Assembly: GCA_963556195.1 (NCBI GenBank)
Contig: OY744544.1
Location: 42,690,984 to 42,754,983 of the forward strand
Length of the DNA: 64,000 bases
Source: Sepiola atlantica
Taxonomy: Eukaryota > Mollusca > Cephalopoda > Sepiida > Sepiolidae
Reading direction: 5' to 3'
Of the stretch, positions 35,776 through 46,705 are shown one piece after another. A program made the translations under genes and the position numbers. The notes beneath the pieces are model-generated. The model was given only the letters and a program-made list of their open reading frames with translations, searched no databases and had not been told where the DNA came from. Position 1 is the stretch's first letter. Each line of letters starts with the position of its first letter.

Positions 35776-36231
35776 TACAAAAATAAATAAATAAAAATCT
35801 TAAAACTATGCAAAATAACGAATATCACATGGTAATATCCTCTGTATCTATAGTATATTGAGGACTGACTAGGTATTTGATCATAAATGAAAACTGTAAC
35901 AAATTTGTTTTTAAAGTGGGTGAACCCAGCAATACTCCTGACCATTACCCAAAACTGCCGCAGCCCCCCCCCCCCTCCAGTACTCGCTGACCTTTTGAGG
36001 GAGCTGCAAGAGCGGTGGTTGATATAAGAACTTCAAAACTTTTGTTTGATTTGTCATTTAACTTACTTCACAGGATCCCCCCTTCCCTCTCCGTATCTAT
36101 TGATGCAAAAGTTTGGATATAATCGCTATGAGGGTTGTGATCTTATGTTATTTCAAAGTTTTTATTCTCCTAGGCTAGTTGACCTTACCAAATCTAGACT
36201 ACCCTACTATTTAAACCTGAAGGCAAATGGA

Positions 36232-36446
36232 GTTTCTATTTAGTTGCCTCCCCACGAGGACAGAGTTAGACACAATGTCGGTTTTTAATATGAGGAAAAT
36301 CCAACTCCTCCAAAAGGAGCATTCTGGATTGGGACAGAAATAAAAATTGTCTCAGTCTACAAAAATTTCTTCTTCATTGATCAGGAACAGAAAAGTTCAA
36401 GTGTAGTATCAGAACAGATACTACACTTTTCTCCTAGTCAAAAGGA
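36232..36446 (-). mobile_element. U2-snRNA-headed SINE, type I
   Basis: The minus strand starts CCTTTTGACTAGGAGAAA, then AGTGTAGTATCTGTTCTGAT, ACTACACTTGAAC, and runs to ACCGACATTGTGTCTAAC, TCTGTCCTCGTGGGGAGGC and TAAATAGAAACTCC. About 215 bp, collinear with 17542-17757. Confidence 0.65.
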
Positions 36447-36544
36447 TATGGGGACTTTTCAGCCATTTTATCTACTAAAGGGAAGTAAATGATTTTTTTT
36501 TATCAAGCAGTTACTTCCCTTATGCTGACTCATTCCTCGAGGGA

Positions 36545-36744
36545 TCTATAAAAAGGAGTTGTGTGTATGTCCAGAGAGAGGAATGGGCTGGGCAAAGAAG
36601 AAAGAGGGGGATAGAGAGAGGGAGAGAGAGAGAGGGAGGGAAGAAGAGAGAGAGATAGAGAGACGGATAGAGAGAGGTAAAGAGATAGAAGTTTTAATAG
36701 AAATATGTTACGTTTTTGCCCCTGGCAACGCCGGGTAGCTCTAG
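36545..36744 (+). mobile_element. 200-bp mini-Helitron
   Basis: Host A (36544), then TCTATAAAAAGGAGTTGTGT at the 5' end. The 3' end has hairpin CCTGGCAACGCCGGG, then TAGCTCTAG and host T (36745). The interior is mostly a (GAGA)n tract, so it consists of little more than the two Helitron ends. Confidence 0.75.
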
Positions 36745-36836
36745 TCATAAATAAGTGTAAGTTTTATTTAAGTGATAGAGGTGGGGGGTGGGGGGTGGGG
36801 GGGCAATATTTCTTTTTAAGATATATTTATATTAGA

Positions 36837-37020
36837 CTAGCTGTCCCTACCTGGCACTGCCCAGTAATGTTTTTATAGTTGTTTTGGTTATTTTTTTTTT
36901 TTTTAAGTATGGCATATTCTTTCTTCCAAAATAGTATTTTTTGGTTACAATCAAAGGGAAGTAACCCTGCATTGACAAATATAGAATTACGTCCCTTTTT
37001 TTTAAAGATGGTATTCATAT
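36837..37020 (-). mobile_element. Helitron 3' end, minus orientation
   Basis: Minus-strand CTGGGCAGTGCCAGG, then TAGGGACAGCTAG and T, the same terminus as the family C element ending at 7603. It begins 92 bp after the mini-Helitron. The 5' border is not found; the right coordinate is nominal. Confidence 0.5.
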
Positions 37021-37540
37021 GAAAATAATTCCGACCAGGTACAAGTATTTTTTTGAAGAAATTAAATCGAATTAAATTTTATTGCTCTTCACAAAAAGCT
37101 GTACTAATACACCAAAAATCAAATATTGATTTTGTCTATCATTGTTTAAATATTTTCAATGTTTAAAAAATGTGTTTAGATCTCTCTTGATTCATAACAA
37201 GCGTTTCATCACGCCAATAGACATGATTTGACTTTTCTGGCACATCACAAATCTGAATACCATCTGACCGGAAAACATAAGCAAAAAAAGAAGAGAAAAT
37301 TTTTTTTTTATGAATAAGTAATTTTATTCCGAAAGTTTCAGTTAAAAATAAATAAATTTTATTTATTTATTTAGAAAAAAAAATACACATTTTTTATAGT
37401 TTTAAAAATGTCTATAAGTAATTCTTCAAATAGAATGTTTAAAAAATGTATTTATATCTTTCTCGATATATATTTTTAATTTTTCAAAGTTTTGTTATAT
37501 GAGCTTCTCTTTCAAGCGTCTAAATTGCAAGGTTGAATCT

Positions 37541-39375
37541 CAAAAGGAGCATTAATATTGAAGCAATTGTGGGTTCGGCCTTTTCATTCTAGTCCATTTA
37601 AAACAGTGTCCCCCAAACCTTTTCTATCTGGCATCCCCCTTAGGCGTCTTACTATGCTACTAGTATCCCCTCTCTCACATACATACAAATAGAAACTTCT
37701 TGGTATTAGGAATACTAAAAATAAGTATATGGTGCATTTTATTATGGTTGATTGATGTATATTACAAGACTAACGATAAGATAATTTGCAAAAACAAACA
37801 AACCCACAGCCTTGACGCCTGCAAACATCTGCTGTTTTATCTGGTTGGCATTTAATGCCACCTGTCTGCATCACACCAACATGACACAAATAGTAAACGT
37901 TAAGGCATTAACTTCAGACCAGACTTTATTTGCTTCCCACTGCAGCAAGATGTAGCACAAGGTCGGAAAGTGGAGAAAGCCAGCTCCCACAAGGGGGAAA
38001 CTCTGGCTGGTACGAAAATAACTGAACGGACCTCTAAAATAAAACTTTGGTGAATGACACCCTTTTTTTTCTCATTTTATTCATTACATAGTTTGGATTA
38101 AATTTTTTTTTTTTTTTTTTTTTAATTTTTAAAAAATGTTCTATTTTTATTGAATTATCACAATACGGTTTTCAAAAGAAAGTTAAAGTTAATTTAATTT
38201 TAAACGTTCACCATCTTTTACTTAGCTTAGTTTTACTTTTAAAAGAATTTATTTTTAAAAATCACTCCGTTTTTACAAAATATTAAAAAAAAACAAAAAA
38301 ACTCACACAATCTGTATTTGAAATGGATTTAGCCGATTTCTTTTCTCTAGAACAAAATTGAATTGGAATCTTTCTAATTTAAATTATTTCTTTTCTACTA
38401 AAAATTATGTATTTATTTTTTTAAATATTGCTTCAAACATTATATTTCTGTACCCCTAAGTTACACACCATTCTTTTTTAAATTCAGTATTTTCTAACAA
38501 TGGAAAAAAAACTTAAAAATTTTAATCTAAAATTAATTTTGAATTTTTTTCTATTTTGCATACTTTATCTCTGTTATTAATAAAATTATCAGACAAGATT
38601 GCATGCGTCTGTGTTTCTCGCTTATATGTAAATAATTACACGTTGAATTATTATTTTTTTTAGTTTACTATTAATCGCGTATTTATTGAAATCAAAAATA
38701 AAATAAGGGAAAACTAAAACGAATATTTAAAAAATGTAAACATGACTATTTATTTTTAACTATACCCCCCCTCTCCTGCTCGATTAATTGCTGTCTGGAA
38801 GGCGGGTAGGTTTTTCCTAGTTTATATATAAATATAGTAAGTAAATCCATAAAGGATGGAGTGTTTTTGGGAAGAGATCTGGAGTAAGAAAGCTACATGC
38901 AATGTAGAGCAATAATAAAGTCATAAAGAAACCCTTGAACAAAAAATACACAAAAAACTTTTGCATATATCTTACACAGAACCTAGGAAACAAGAATTTT
39001 ATCATAGCCATATTAGATTTATATATATTTCCTCTGGGAGCGATCCTTGGTCTTCTGAAGAGCTGCATGAATGACAGATTCTGGTAATTACATGTTTATT
39101 CATGGTTGTTTATTTGTGCGCGAAACAGTTGTCAAGTTACACCGAATTGTTTTGAATTTCACTAAGAAAAAATGAATAAAGACTTGGTCATTATAATTTA
39201 ACAGACTATTGTTTACTTACATTTGTTTCATTTTACTTCAGTCGAAGTTCTCAGAAATGAAGAGAGGGGATACTAGTAAGATAGAAAAGGTTTGGGGGAC
39301 ACTGCTTTAAATGGATTAAAATGAAAAGGCCAACCTCATAATTGCTTCAATATTAATGCTCCTTTTGAGATTCTG
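37541..39375. mobile_element. 1.8-kb foldback with about 120-bp inverted ends
   Basis: The left arm (AATCTCAAAAGGAGCATTAA, TATTGAAGCAATTGTG, CCTTTTCATT, ACAGTGTCCCCCAAACC) is repeated inverted at 39255-39375. CAGTGTCCCCCAAACC resembles hAT termini, but the symmetry extends outside it, so the simple hAT reading fails. The interior (37690-39240) has no transposase ORF and includes a SINE tail at 37925-38020. Confidence 0.55.
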
Positions 39376-39400
39376 GGTCTAACACTTGATCTCTATATTT

Positions 39401-39755
39401 ATTTACTCCTCTGCAGGAGTTAGGCACAAGGCCAGTTTTATCTTACTCCCACAAGTAAGATGTGACCACAGCTTGGGTCGAGTAAGTGGGGTTAAAAGCC
39501 AGCGCTCGAGAGGTGAGCACTCTGGCCATTTAAAAATTGCCTGGGCAGCCCCGTCGGCATTCCCCGGTAGGGGCGCCTCAAGCAGTAAGCAATAAACTTA
39601 CTCCTCCCCAAAGAGGGGAGGCGAAGCCTGGGAGGGTGGACCTCCTAGAACTGCACAGGACAAACCCACAGACAGGTGGAATCAAGTCCCGAAGGACAAG
39701 ACGACACCCGTCTATAGGGGTGCAGTATCCATCGGAACAGATACTCTCTATATGA
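39401..39755 (-). mobile_element. U2-headed SINE, type II, copy a
   Basis: The minus strand starts inside the U2 part (AGTATCTGTTCCGATGG), then ATACTGCACCCC, TTCGGGACTTGATTCC, GTCCTGTGCAGTTCT, a GC-rich palindrome around CCTCCCCTCTTTGGGGAGG, AAGTTTATTGCTTACTG, the GGCGCCCCTACCGGGGAAT block, and tail CTGGCCTTGTGCCTAACTCC. About 355 bp. It forms a long inverted repeat with copies b and c. Confidence 0.6.
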
Positions 39756-39785
39756 GATACATAGATATTCGAATATTCTAGTAAA

Positions 39786-40010
39786 AGATCAAAGTGTAGT
39801 ATCTGTTCCGACTGTCCTGTGCAGTTATGGGAGGTTAACCCCCTCCCAGGCTTTGCCTCCCCTCTTTGGGGAGGAGTAAGTTTATTGCTTACTGTCTGAG
39901 GCGCCCTGCCCAGGCAATTTTTTAAGAAACTCCGTACTCTTCCTCTAGAGTACAAATTCCCACCTTCCGACCTTGTGTCACATTCTACTTTGTGGGACGT
40001 AGATAAATAG
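39786..40010 (+). mobile_element. U2-headed SINE, type II, copy b (internal deletion)
   Basis: AGATCAAAGTGTAGTATCTG, TTCCG joins directly to ACTGTCCTGTGCAGTTAT, so about 75 bp present in copy c are missing here. It then follows the family through CTTACTGTCTGAGGCGCC to a diverged tail ACCTTGTGTCACATTCTA and ends AGATAAATAGG. Confidence 0.6.
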
Positions 40011-40020
40011 GAGTAAAGTA

Positions 40021-40360
40021 CTCTTCCTTGGCGTTTTGGCTAAGATCAAAGTGTAGTATCTGTTCCGATGGATACTGCACCCCATACTGATGTTGGCTTG
40101 GCCTTCGGGTCTTGATTTACACCAGTCAATGGGTCTGTCCTGTGCAGTTCTGGGAGGTCCACCTTCCCAGGCTTTGCCTCCCCTCTTTGGGGAGGAGTAA
40201 GTTTATTGCTTACTGTCTGAGGCGCCTCTACCGGGGAATACCGACGGGCTGCCCAGGCAATTTTTAAACCCCACTTTCCCGACCCGACCTTGGGTCACAT
40301 CTTACTTGTGAGAGTAAGATAAAAACTGGCCTTGTGCCTAACTCCTGGAGAAGAGTAAAT
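40021..40360 (+). mobile_element. U2-headed SINE, type II, copy c (best head)
   Basis: Starts CTTCCTTGGCGTTTTGGC, TAAGATCAAAGTGTAGTATC, TGTTCCGATGG. Against U2 snRNA (CTTCTCGGCCTTTTGGC, TAAGATCAAGTGTAGTATC, TGTTC) nearly every base agrees over 40 nt, with one extra A, and it includes the GTAGTA branch-point-recognition sequence. The body continues as in copy a. 340 bp; ends CTAACTCCTGGAGAAGAG, TAAATC. Confidence 0.7.
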
Positions 40361-41734
40361 CAATACTCTTTACCATTCAAATGTTGAGTTACCAAATAAG
40401 TTAAGAACATTAATTTTCCTCTCCCCAATTGGCCACTTTACTATGGTTTCTTGATCTTACGGGATTCCAGGACAAGAATTCATCTAGTCGGGTGGAGTAT
40501 CCAGCTAAGCGCTGTTATTTGAGGTAACATCACTAGGAAATGCACCATTCCTTGTATGAGCCAGTGTATAGCCGTGTCGAGGAGATCTTATTTGGGCTTT
40601 GAATACTATGTTATTTTGAATATTTGATCAGGGTTTACTTGTAGGGTGAAGTATCCTCATGGCAGGTTGTCCTGACAAACCTTTGTACAGAGAGACCGAA
40701 GACACCCGAGGATGGTGTCTAGTAGGTAATTCAAACTCCCTAATTGAATCCAAATTTATTTATATGTGTGTATGTGTTTCATAAAATTTATTTGAAGTTT
40801 TAGATATCTACTGGGTGTTTTGTCATACTGTCCACCCTGGATATAGAGAGGACTATTGTATGTAAGTAGGAATTCAAACTGTAAACAATTACGTATGCAT
40901 GTAAAAGAAAAATGTATATACAGGGTTTGGTACTATCGAGTTTCAGGATCTGCTGAAACTATTGAAAAAATGTCCCTTAGATAATAAAAGGTAACTATTT
41001 AGTTCTACACTTATATTGATAGGTATTTAAGGTCACATATTTCAGTAAATGAAGAGGTTGCCTTTTAAGAATGTGAGGTGAAAAGAAAACCCACCCATAC
41101 AACTGAGAAGTTCCATCCTAAACTGTCGAAAGAAATTTAACCTAAAAAAAAAATGTGTATCTTATTTATTCACCTGTCTCCCCACAGGGGGAGACAGGTT
41201 AGACACAAGGTTGGTTTAATATGGAGAATACAGCTCCCCGAAAAGGGGCACATTGTACTGGGAACAAATATAATCTGTATAGTCCTGTCAGTACGTATAA
41301 TAGACACATCCTTCACCCAAAAGGTGGAGGTAAGGATGGGAGAATAGCATCGTCGGAAAATTCCAAACTCTCTAATGAGAAAATAAAAAAGAATAAAAGA
41401 ATAAAACGGCCAATTACAGTGATCTGTAATTATCTTTGTTATTTATTTCCTGCAATAATATCTCACAACAGAAGTATTAATAGACATGCATAATAGAATG
41501 TGTGTATGTATATATTTAAATTCCCGAAACAGTTTTTCATGGTAAACAACTGATGATCCCTTAAAATAGTGTTAGAAACTAACTAATATAATAACTGTAA
41601 AAAATAAATTGACTTACATGAGTGATTTTCCACTGGAAGACTTGAGACTATAAGTTTGTTTTTTTAAATTTTTTATATAGTTTTAATGGTTGAGAAGCTT
41701 CCGAGACTATATATATATATATATATATATACAC

Positions 41735-42060
41735 ACTAGAAGAATACCCGTCCCAAGACGGGCAGCATTAATTCCTTGAACAAAACAGTTTTGCACTACT
41801 TTCATATTTCCTTATGAAGATTAAAACCAAAATATAATACTACTAAACGTTATATCTAGAATCCTTATTCTAATTTTCATCAAAATCCACTACACGATTT
41901 TGATTCTAGAAAATGTCTAAAAATTTAAGGCTTAAGCTTAAGAGGTCTTAAGAAATTTAAATTCAGGAAATCTTGCTTAATTGGTGTCTGTAAATTTAAT
42001 GTAAGTCTGAAATATTTGAATTTTTAAATGGTTGTGCCCATATTATGCCACCTAAAAACT
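41735..42060 (-). mobile_element. Helitron, family B, 5'-truncated
   Basis: The minus strand ends with hairpin CCCGTCTTGGGACGGG, then TATTCTTCTAG and T, a textbook Helitron 3' end. The body matches 58968-59484 inverted (CTAGAATCAAAATCGTG-like, CAAGATTTCCTGAATTT). Confidence 0.65.
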
Positions 42061-42149
42061 CCTTAAATAAACTGTCCTTCATAGAACTAAATACATCGAC
42101 AAACAATTCATCATCAGAGATTAAAACTGGCTTTCAGTACGTCAACGGT

Positions 42150-43060
42150 GGAGCGTTTATATATAGAAGCTAATGTAGACCCTTTAACACTGAGAAGACA
42201 AAAACTAGTACTGTATACTATAATGCACAAGCCATGTCTATGATTGTATATTTAATACACAGTATAGAACCCATTTTGAAAAAAAGGTAAATGCCATTAC
42301 ATTTTTATATTGGGTAACTAGAAATATGGACTCTAGTCACATGCACCAATCAATCATTTTCATCCAAAATTTTCATCCTGAGTATTGAAACTCTTGAGTA
42401 TTGAAAAAAACCCGCTTTTATACTGGATTTGATAAAATTCTCAAAGAATAAAACAAACCTAATTACATTTCAAAACATAAAATACCATTCTAATTACAAA
42501 TACATATACACAGATAGATCTAAGAAGGTAGACAAAGTGGGAAGTGCTGCCATCTATGACAGCAAAGAATACACGAAGAGACTGCCAAGGACTGCATTAA
42601 TTTACACTGTCAAGATAACAGCCATTCATTTGACATTGGACATAATCAAAAACAGAAGATCAAGCAAATTCATGACCTGTACAGACAAGATCCCCACTTG
42701 AGGCATTCAAAATCAGTAACCTCTGCAGCACGAAAACAATCATCTTCTGTTAGATACTGAACCACATTGCCATTTGTGGATAAAGCTGCAAAAACAAAAT
42801 CGCTACACAGTACCGAAACAAACCGTAAAATCCCATATAGAGATCTAAAATAAAAAAAATAAAAAAATGTTTCATAATAAATAAATGGCAAACTGTTTGG
42901 ATTACCTGCACAAACAATGAACTGAAAAAAAAACCCCTCTATCCAAAGAGAAGACCCGTGTACTGCAATTTGATCACAAAGACGATGACATGCATGGGTT
43001 CAAACAACAGAGTGTATAATGAGATTATATACACCTCAGATGACATCAGGACAACAATTT
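42150..43060 (+). pseudogene. Non-LTR retrotransposon RNase H region
   Basis: Broken reading VDPLTLRRQKLVL, then IYTDRSKKVDKVGSAAIYD, KEYTKRLP, TVKITAIHLTLDIIKNRR and FMTCTDK. This is an RNase HI domain: Y-T-D-(G)-S with the catalytic Asp, E replaced by K in the T-x-E-x-x-A-I-x-x-A-L motif, and the third Asp in C-T-D. The TDGS glycine is R here. Stops and shifts disable it. LINE clades that carry RNase H (I/R1-like) fit. Confidence 0.65.
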
Positions 43061-43631
43061 TAGGTTAATATTTTTTTTTTGGATGAAAAACAAATTTTTA
43101 AAAATCTCACCAATTAATTTTTTTCTGGACAAGGAATAAAAAATATTTAAATGAGAACTAAATAACCAAAGACATGTTTACATTTTCTCTCTTCAGAACA
43201 ACATAAGTAACAACAACAAAACGACATCTAAACAGAAAACACTAAATAAGTTTATACCCACTTCTTTAGCGGTGTTGGTACAGTACCTTGGTATGTCTAT
43301 TTCCATCTTTAACTAGCTTCTACTGCTTTATAGCTAGCACAAAGAAAAATATTTGTGAAATTTTGTGGAAATAAATAGACTACTTAAGCATTTACATGAG
43401 AGAGTAAGTAACTATGATGAATGTATTTACATATTTTTATTAGCAAAAAACATTAGACAAAAATAATTAGCTTTGAACTGAATAGACTTTATGTCTAACT
43501 TTTTTGCGAATTATCAAAAAAAAATTAAGTTAAAAATATTTATGTAATGTATTTTATGTTATTATGTTAAATTATATTCATTTCTTCAAATTTATAAAAC
43601 ACGTATTCAGTTAAAAAAAATCCTTTAGACT

Positions 43632-43692
43632 TACATAAGATTCAAACTCGGGTATTGACACAGTACAAACTACTGCCTTAGTAATTTGTATT
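43632..43692 (-). repeat. tRNA-like relic
   Basis: Minus-strand ACTAAGGCAGTAGTTTG, then CGAGTTTGAATCTTATG (box B type). Stem pairing is poor. Confidence 0.35.
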
Positions 43693-44104
43693 CTGCCTAT
43701 TTCTTTTTAGGTCAACCAATTACATGTTTCTATTTGCATACGAACAGACAAACTAAAAAAACACCATAACTTTTTAATAGTATATAGATCAGCTCAACAT
43801 TCAAAACAAAAATTCAGCAGATTAAAAAACAACAAAGTTGATTCTGGAAGTGGGATGGTGAGAAACCCGACCCCAATCAAAAATCTGCACAAGCATCAAA
43901 TATAAAGAACTTCAAAATAAAAATGGGGGTAATAAAAAACGAACACTACAGCTTATTAAGAGTTATAGAGCTTACAATAACAAATACAAACATAACTATT
44001 TATAGTTAAACGTTAAAGAGTTCTTATTCAAGAAGGAGAATCCCCAACAAGGGCGGTAACTGATGACAGTGTTCTTAAAAGAAAAATATTCATATATATA
44101 TATA

Positions 44105-44320
44105 TCTAATATATAAAATTATGTAAGCAAGATTTTAATAGTTGGACCCAGATAGCATTTAAGCTGACAAATCAAACTTTCTAACTTGCCAATTTTCATT
44201 TGTTATTGTTGTACCATGTTATTGGCAATAAACTAACATACGCCTTTAAAATTTATTAAAAAAAAAATCCAGCTAATATAGAGACATTAAAATAAAAATG
44301 ATCTTTAAAAAAAATCAGCT
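44105..44320 (+). mobile_element. Helitron family C, 5' part
   Basis: Host A, then TCTAATATATAAAATTATGT, GTTGGACCCAGATAGCATTT and TTCATTTGTTATTGTTGTAC, as at 5785 and 6935. It follows an AT tract. The 3' end is lost. Confidence 0.55.
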
Positions 44321-44971
44321 AAGGAATAACACTTATTCGTTTGGTAAGAGTTAGTGTATGTTATTTGGTGAATTCCATTATAGAGATTGAGTAGTCAGTG
44401 ATTTTATCATATGCTAGTGGGGGAAACCTTGCATTGGTCAGGATTGAATGGTAGAACCCTATGTTCTTTTGCACCCAATCCATAACATCATATTACGTTT
44501 TTTATTCTTATGTTTTACCTTTCATCTATTCAATTTTGGGGGTGGGGCCCAAAGATGTACTCAGAATTGACTAGGTAGGGGTGTAAGTAAAGAGATATTA
44601 ATTGAAATAAATTTTGGTAAATTTATAGTCTTTAATCACCTCAATAGACCTCCGGCACTTCCCTGAAATCAATGAGGATCCTTATGCACTCCTGCTCCAA
44701 GCCCTGCCCCCCTTATTAACATTTCTATTCTTATTTTTTTAATTTTTATAATTTTCAAGTTATAAATAAAATAAAGTAAAATATATTTCCCTTTCTATAG
44801 CTGTCAAGTGTGAACCCAAACCCCACAATATTGTTGTACTTACTTTGATCAAAATGAAATATACTTATTCAAATAGCCTGAATAATGTAGTTTCAGAATA
44901 TATATAGTTATTGGAGTCTATCACCAAAACTCTAGGAGTTTATGAACAAACTAACAGACAAGAATTACAAC

Positions 44972-45010
<39 letters not shown>

Positions 45011-45011
<1 letters not shown>

Positions 45012-45243
45012 AATGGACTCTCCCGTCGATTTCGACGTATGAGTGCCCCACCAGGGGCTGCCCGCGCGTGAATTTGTAATTGCAAGGGTTGCGCAATCCC
45101 CAACAACCGCTCTCCTGAGTCGGCATTGCTTGATTCCAATGGCAAGTAGTAATACAAGACGACTGGAAACAGTGCCGAGATAAGCAGAGAGCACATACAG
45201 CACCTGGTATTCCAAAATGGTCACCCATTTAATACTGGCCAGG

Positions 45244-45245
<2 letters not shown>
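45011..45245 (-). mobile_element. 5S-rRNA-headed SINE
   Basis: Minus-strand start CCTGGCCAGTATTAAATGGG, TGACCATTTTGGAATACC, AGGTGCTGTATGTGC, matching the last 50 nt of 5S rRNA (CCTGGTTAGTACTTGGATGG, GAGACC, GGAATACCGGGTGCTGTAG). A GC-richer body follows (TTGTTGGGGATTGCGCAACC, GCGCGGGCAGCCCCTGGTG) and ends at an (AT)n tract at 44975-45010. Flanking ORFs are spurious. Confidence 0.65.
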
Positions 45246-45275
<30 letters not shown>

Positions 45276-45739
45276 TACTGAGTATTATGTTAATCTATTT
45301 AAGGAATTCCCAATATTTCTTTAAATTCCTACTGGCAGCATACTACTATTTAAATTAGGCATTCTCAATTCAGAGAATATCACGCTTATTTCATATTCAT
45401 TAAACTTATCAGTGTAGCTATATATACAGCTGACCCGCCAACTATACAACTCGAACCTTGGGCGTCAAGTCTCAGTCCCTACTGACTGTAAGAACTAGAG
45501 GTCATAATCGATGTGCCTAACGTTTCAACTGCACAAATTAGAAGGATAAATACCGCATTTTATCTGTACAATACCTAGTCCCCAAGAGTGTTCAATCCCA
45601 GAGGAGGGGAGAGAACTATCCATTACAGCTTTGACAGGAACAATTATTTTTTTATATACTATTATTCAGCCTAAACAAGGCATATTTCGACTGAGACATA
45701 AATGGCTACTATGATTAGGGGTCAAATTTATATGGCCCA

Positions 45740-45975
45740 TCCTAAATGGGGAGTTGTGGAGCCAGATGTTTGTTCACATTGCATTTAAATTTCTGCATGT
45801 TGGTACAGTCAGGGAAGGAGAGAGAGAATTACAAAGGCAAGCAGTTTGAGGAAAGAAGCTATTAGAGTAGAATGTTTTCCAGTATTTGGGGACCTCTACA
45901 GTGAAGGGGTGGGATTTTGCTGCTAGTCAGGTTTGTTGGGGGTATTTACATTGTATTCCTCTCAACAGATTGCTC
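45740..45975 (-). pseudogene. LINE 3' end, relative of the 9.7-kb copy
   Basis: Minus reading HPFTVEVPKYWKTFYSNSFF, PQTACLCNSL, then broken. It is collinear with HPYTVEVPRCRRAFYSKSFF, PRAAGLWNSL at 9.7 kb. Stops and shifts present. Confidence 0.65.
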
Positions 45976-46281
45976 GATCTTTAAGAGAGCTATTAATTAT
46001 AATAACTAAATATTTATTTATTTTTTTAAACTGTCTGTCTGTTCATAAACTCCTCGTAGAGTTTTAGAGATAGATTCGCATACACATATATATTCTGAAA
46101 CTACATTCCTCAGAATACTTGGACGGTAGTATTGCCAAATTTACTTATAGTAAATACGTAACTATACTACAACCACTTTAACACTTGGAAAACTTCTAAA
46201 AGGTTAGAATTTTAAAGATTTATTTACGTCTACCGGAAGAAATAAGAAATATTCTGATATGAAATAAAACATTTCTCATAC

Positions 46282-46317
46282 CTTGTGTTCCTGTTCTTGA
46301 AGTAGTTTTGCAAGTTC
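46282..46317 (-). CDS. 36-nt microexon of a CCDC50-like gene
   Basis: GAACTTGCAAAACTACTTCA…CACAAG encodes ELAKLLQEQEHK, exactly 12 codons, phase 0 on both sides. The acceptor is TCTCTTTTTATCTTCAG and the donor CACAAG|GTATGAG, both close to consensus. The peptide is an E-L-A-x-x-L-Q-E-x-E helix, the MIU-like ubiquitin-binding motif found in CCDC50 (compare, from memory, AEIARKLQEEEL). It lies upstream of the 26.6-kb exon in the order expected. The small size leaves some chance of coincidence, but splice sites, phase and motif agree. Preceding exons are not found up to 64000. Confidence 0.65.
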
Positions 46318-46489
46318 CTGAAGATAAAAAGAGAAAATCTTTTCAAAACTAGAAAAACAAAAACAAAGCAAAAAACAAAACAATAAACAGATATTCTTTA
46401 GATGTATCCATTCAAATGGTTCGTTTAGCAACGGAAATGCGATTTCAAACCGAAGCGCAACAGACTTCCTTTGTAAAACATTCACAGAA

Positions 46490-46705
46490 AGAACTCGTCT
46501 TTATACCGCAATTGCAAAGAACTTTCCTTTCTTCCTTCATGTGCCTAACATAAAACGGAATTTCCTAAACAGAGTTTCTTTCCAAGAACTTTGATTTTTG
46601 GAACACATTACCATGGAATTGCTTCCCTGCAAACTACAAAATTGTCGTCTTTAAATCGAATGTTAATAAATACTGTTCTCATCAGTCATCAAATTTTTTT
46701 CATTC
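46490..46705 (+). pseudogene. LINE RT C-terminal relic
   Basis: Three-frame reading recovers SFFPRTL, then W-N-T-L-P-like (GGAACACATTACCATGG) and VFKSNVNKY. Frameshifted throughout. It lies about 170 bp upstream of the microexon on the opposite strand. Confidence 0.5.

Larger units (their letters stand above)
26760..46281 (-). other. Predicted intron between microexon and 26.6-kb exon
   Basis: A 19.5-kb intron from donor CACAAG|GTATGAG to acceptor CCCCAG. Contents are itemised separately. Stretches where I recognise nothing beyond AT-rich DNA and homopolymers: 26760-27493, 29022-29969, 30620-31299, 31330-31849, 32386-33190, 38020-39240, 40361-41164, 43061-43629, 44321-44974 and 45976-46281. 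Confidence 0.55.

Noticed and set aside
40021..40070. Functional U2 snRNA gene
   Set aside because: Only the first 45 nt or so match. The Sm site and 3' stem-loops are missing and the body is a repeat.
44951..45228. Three overlapping minus ORFs of 81-87 codons
   Set aside because: They translate a 5S-headed SINE and the adjacent (AT)n (Y-I-Y-I run), not a gene.
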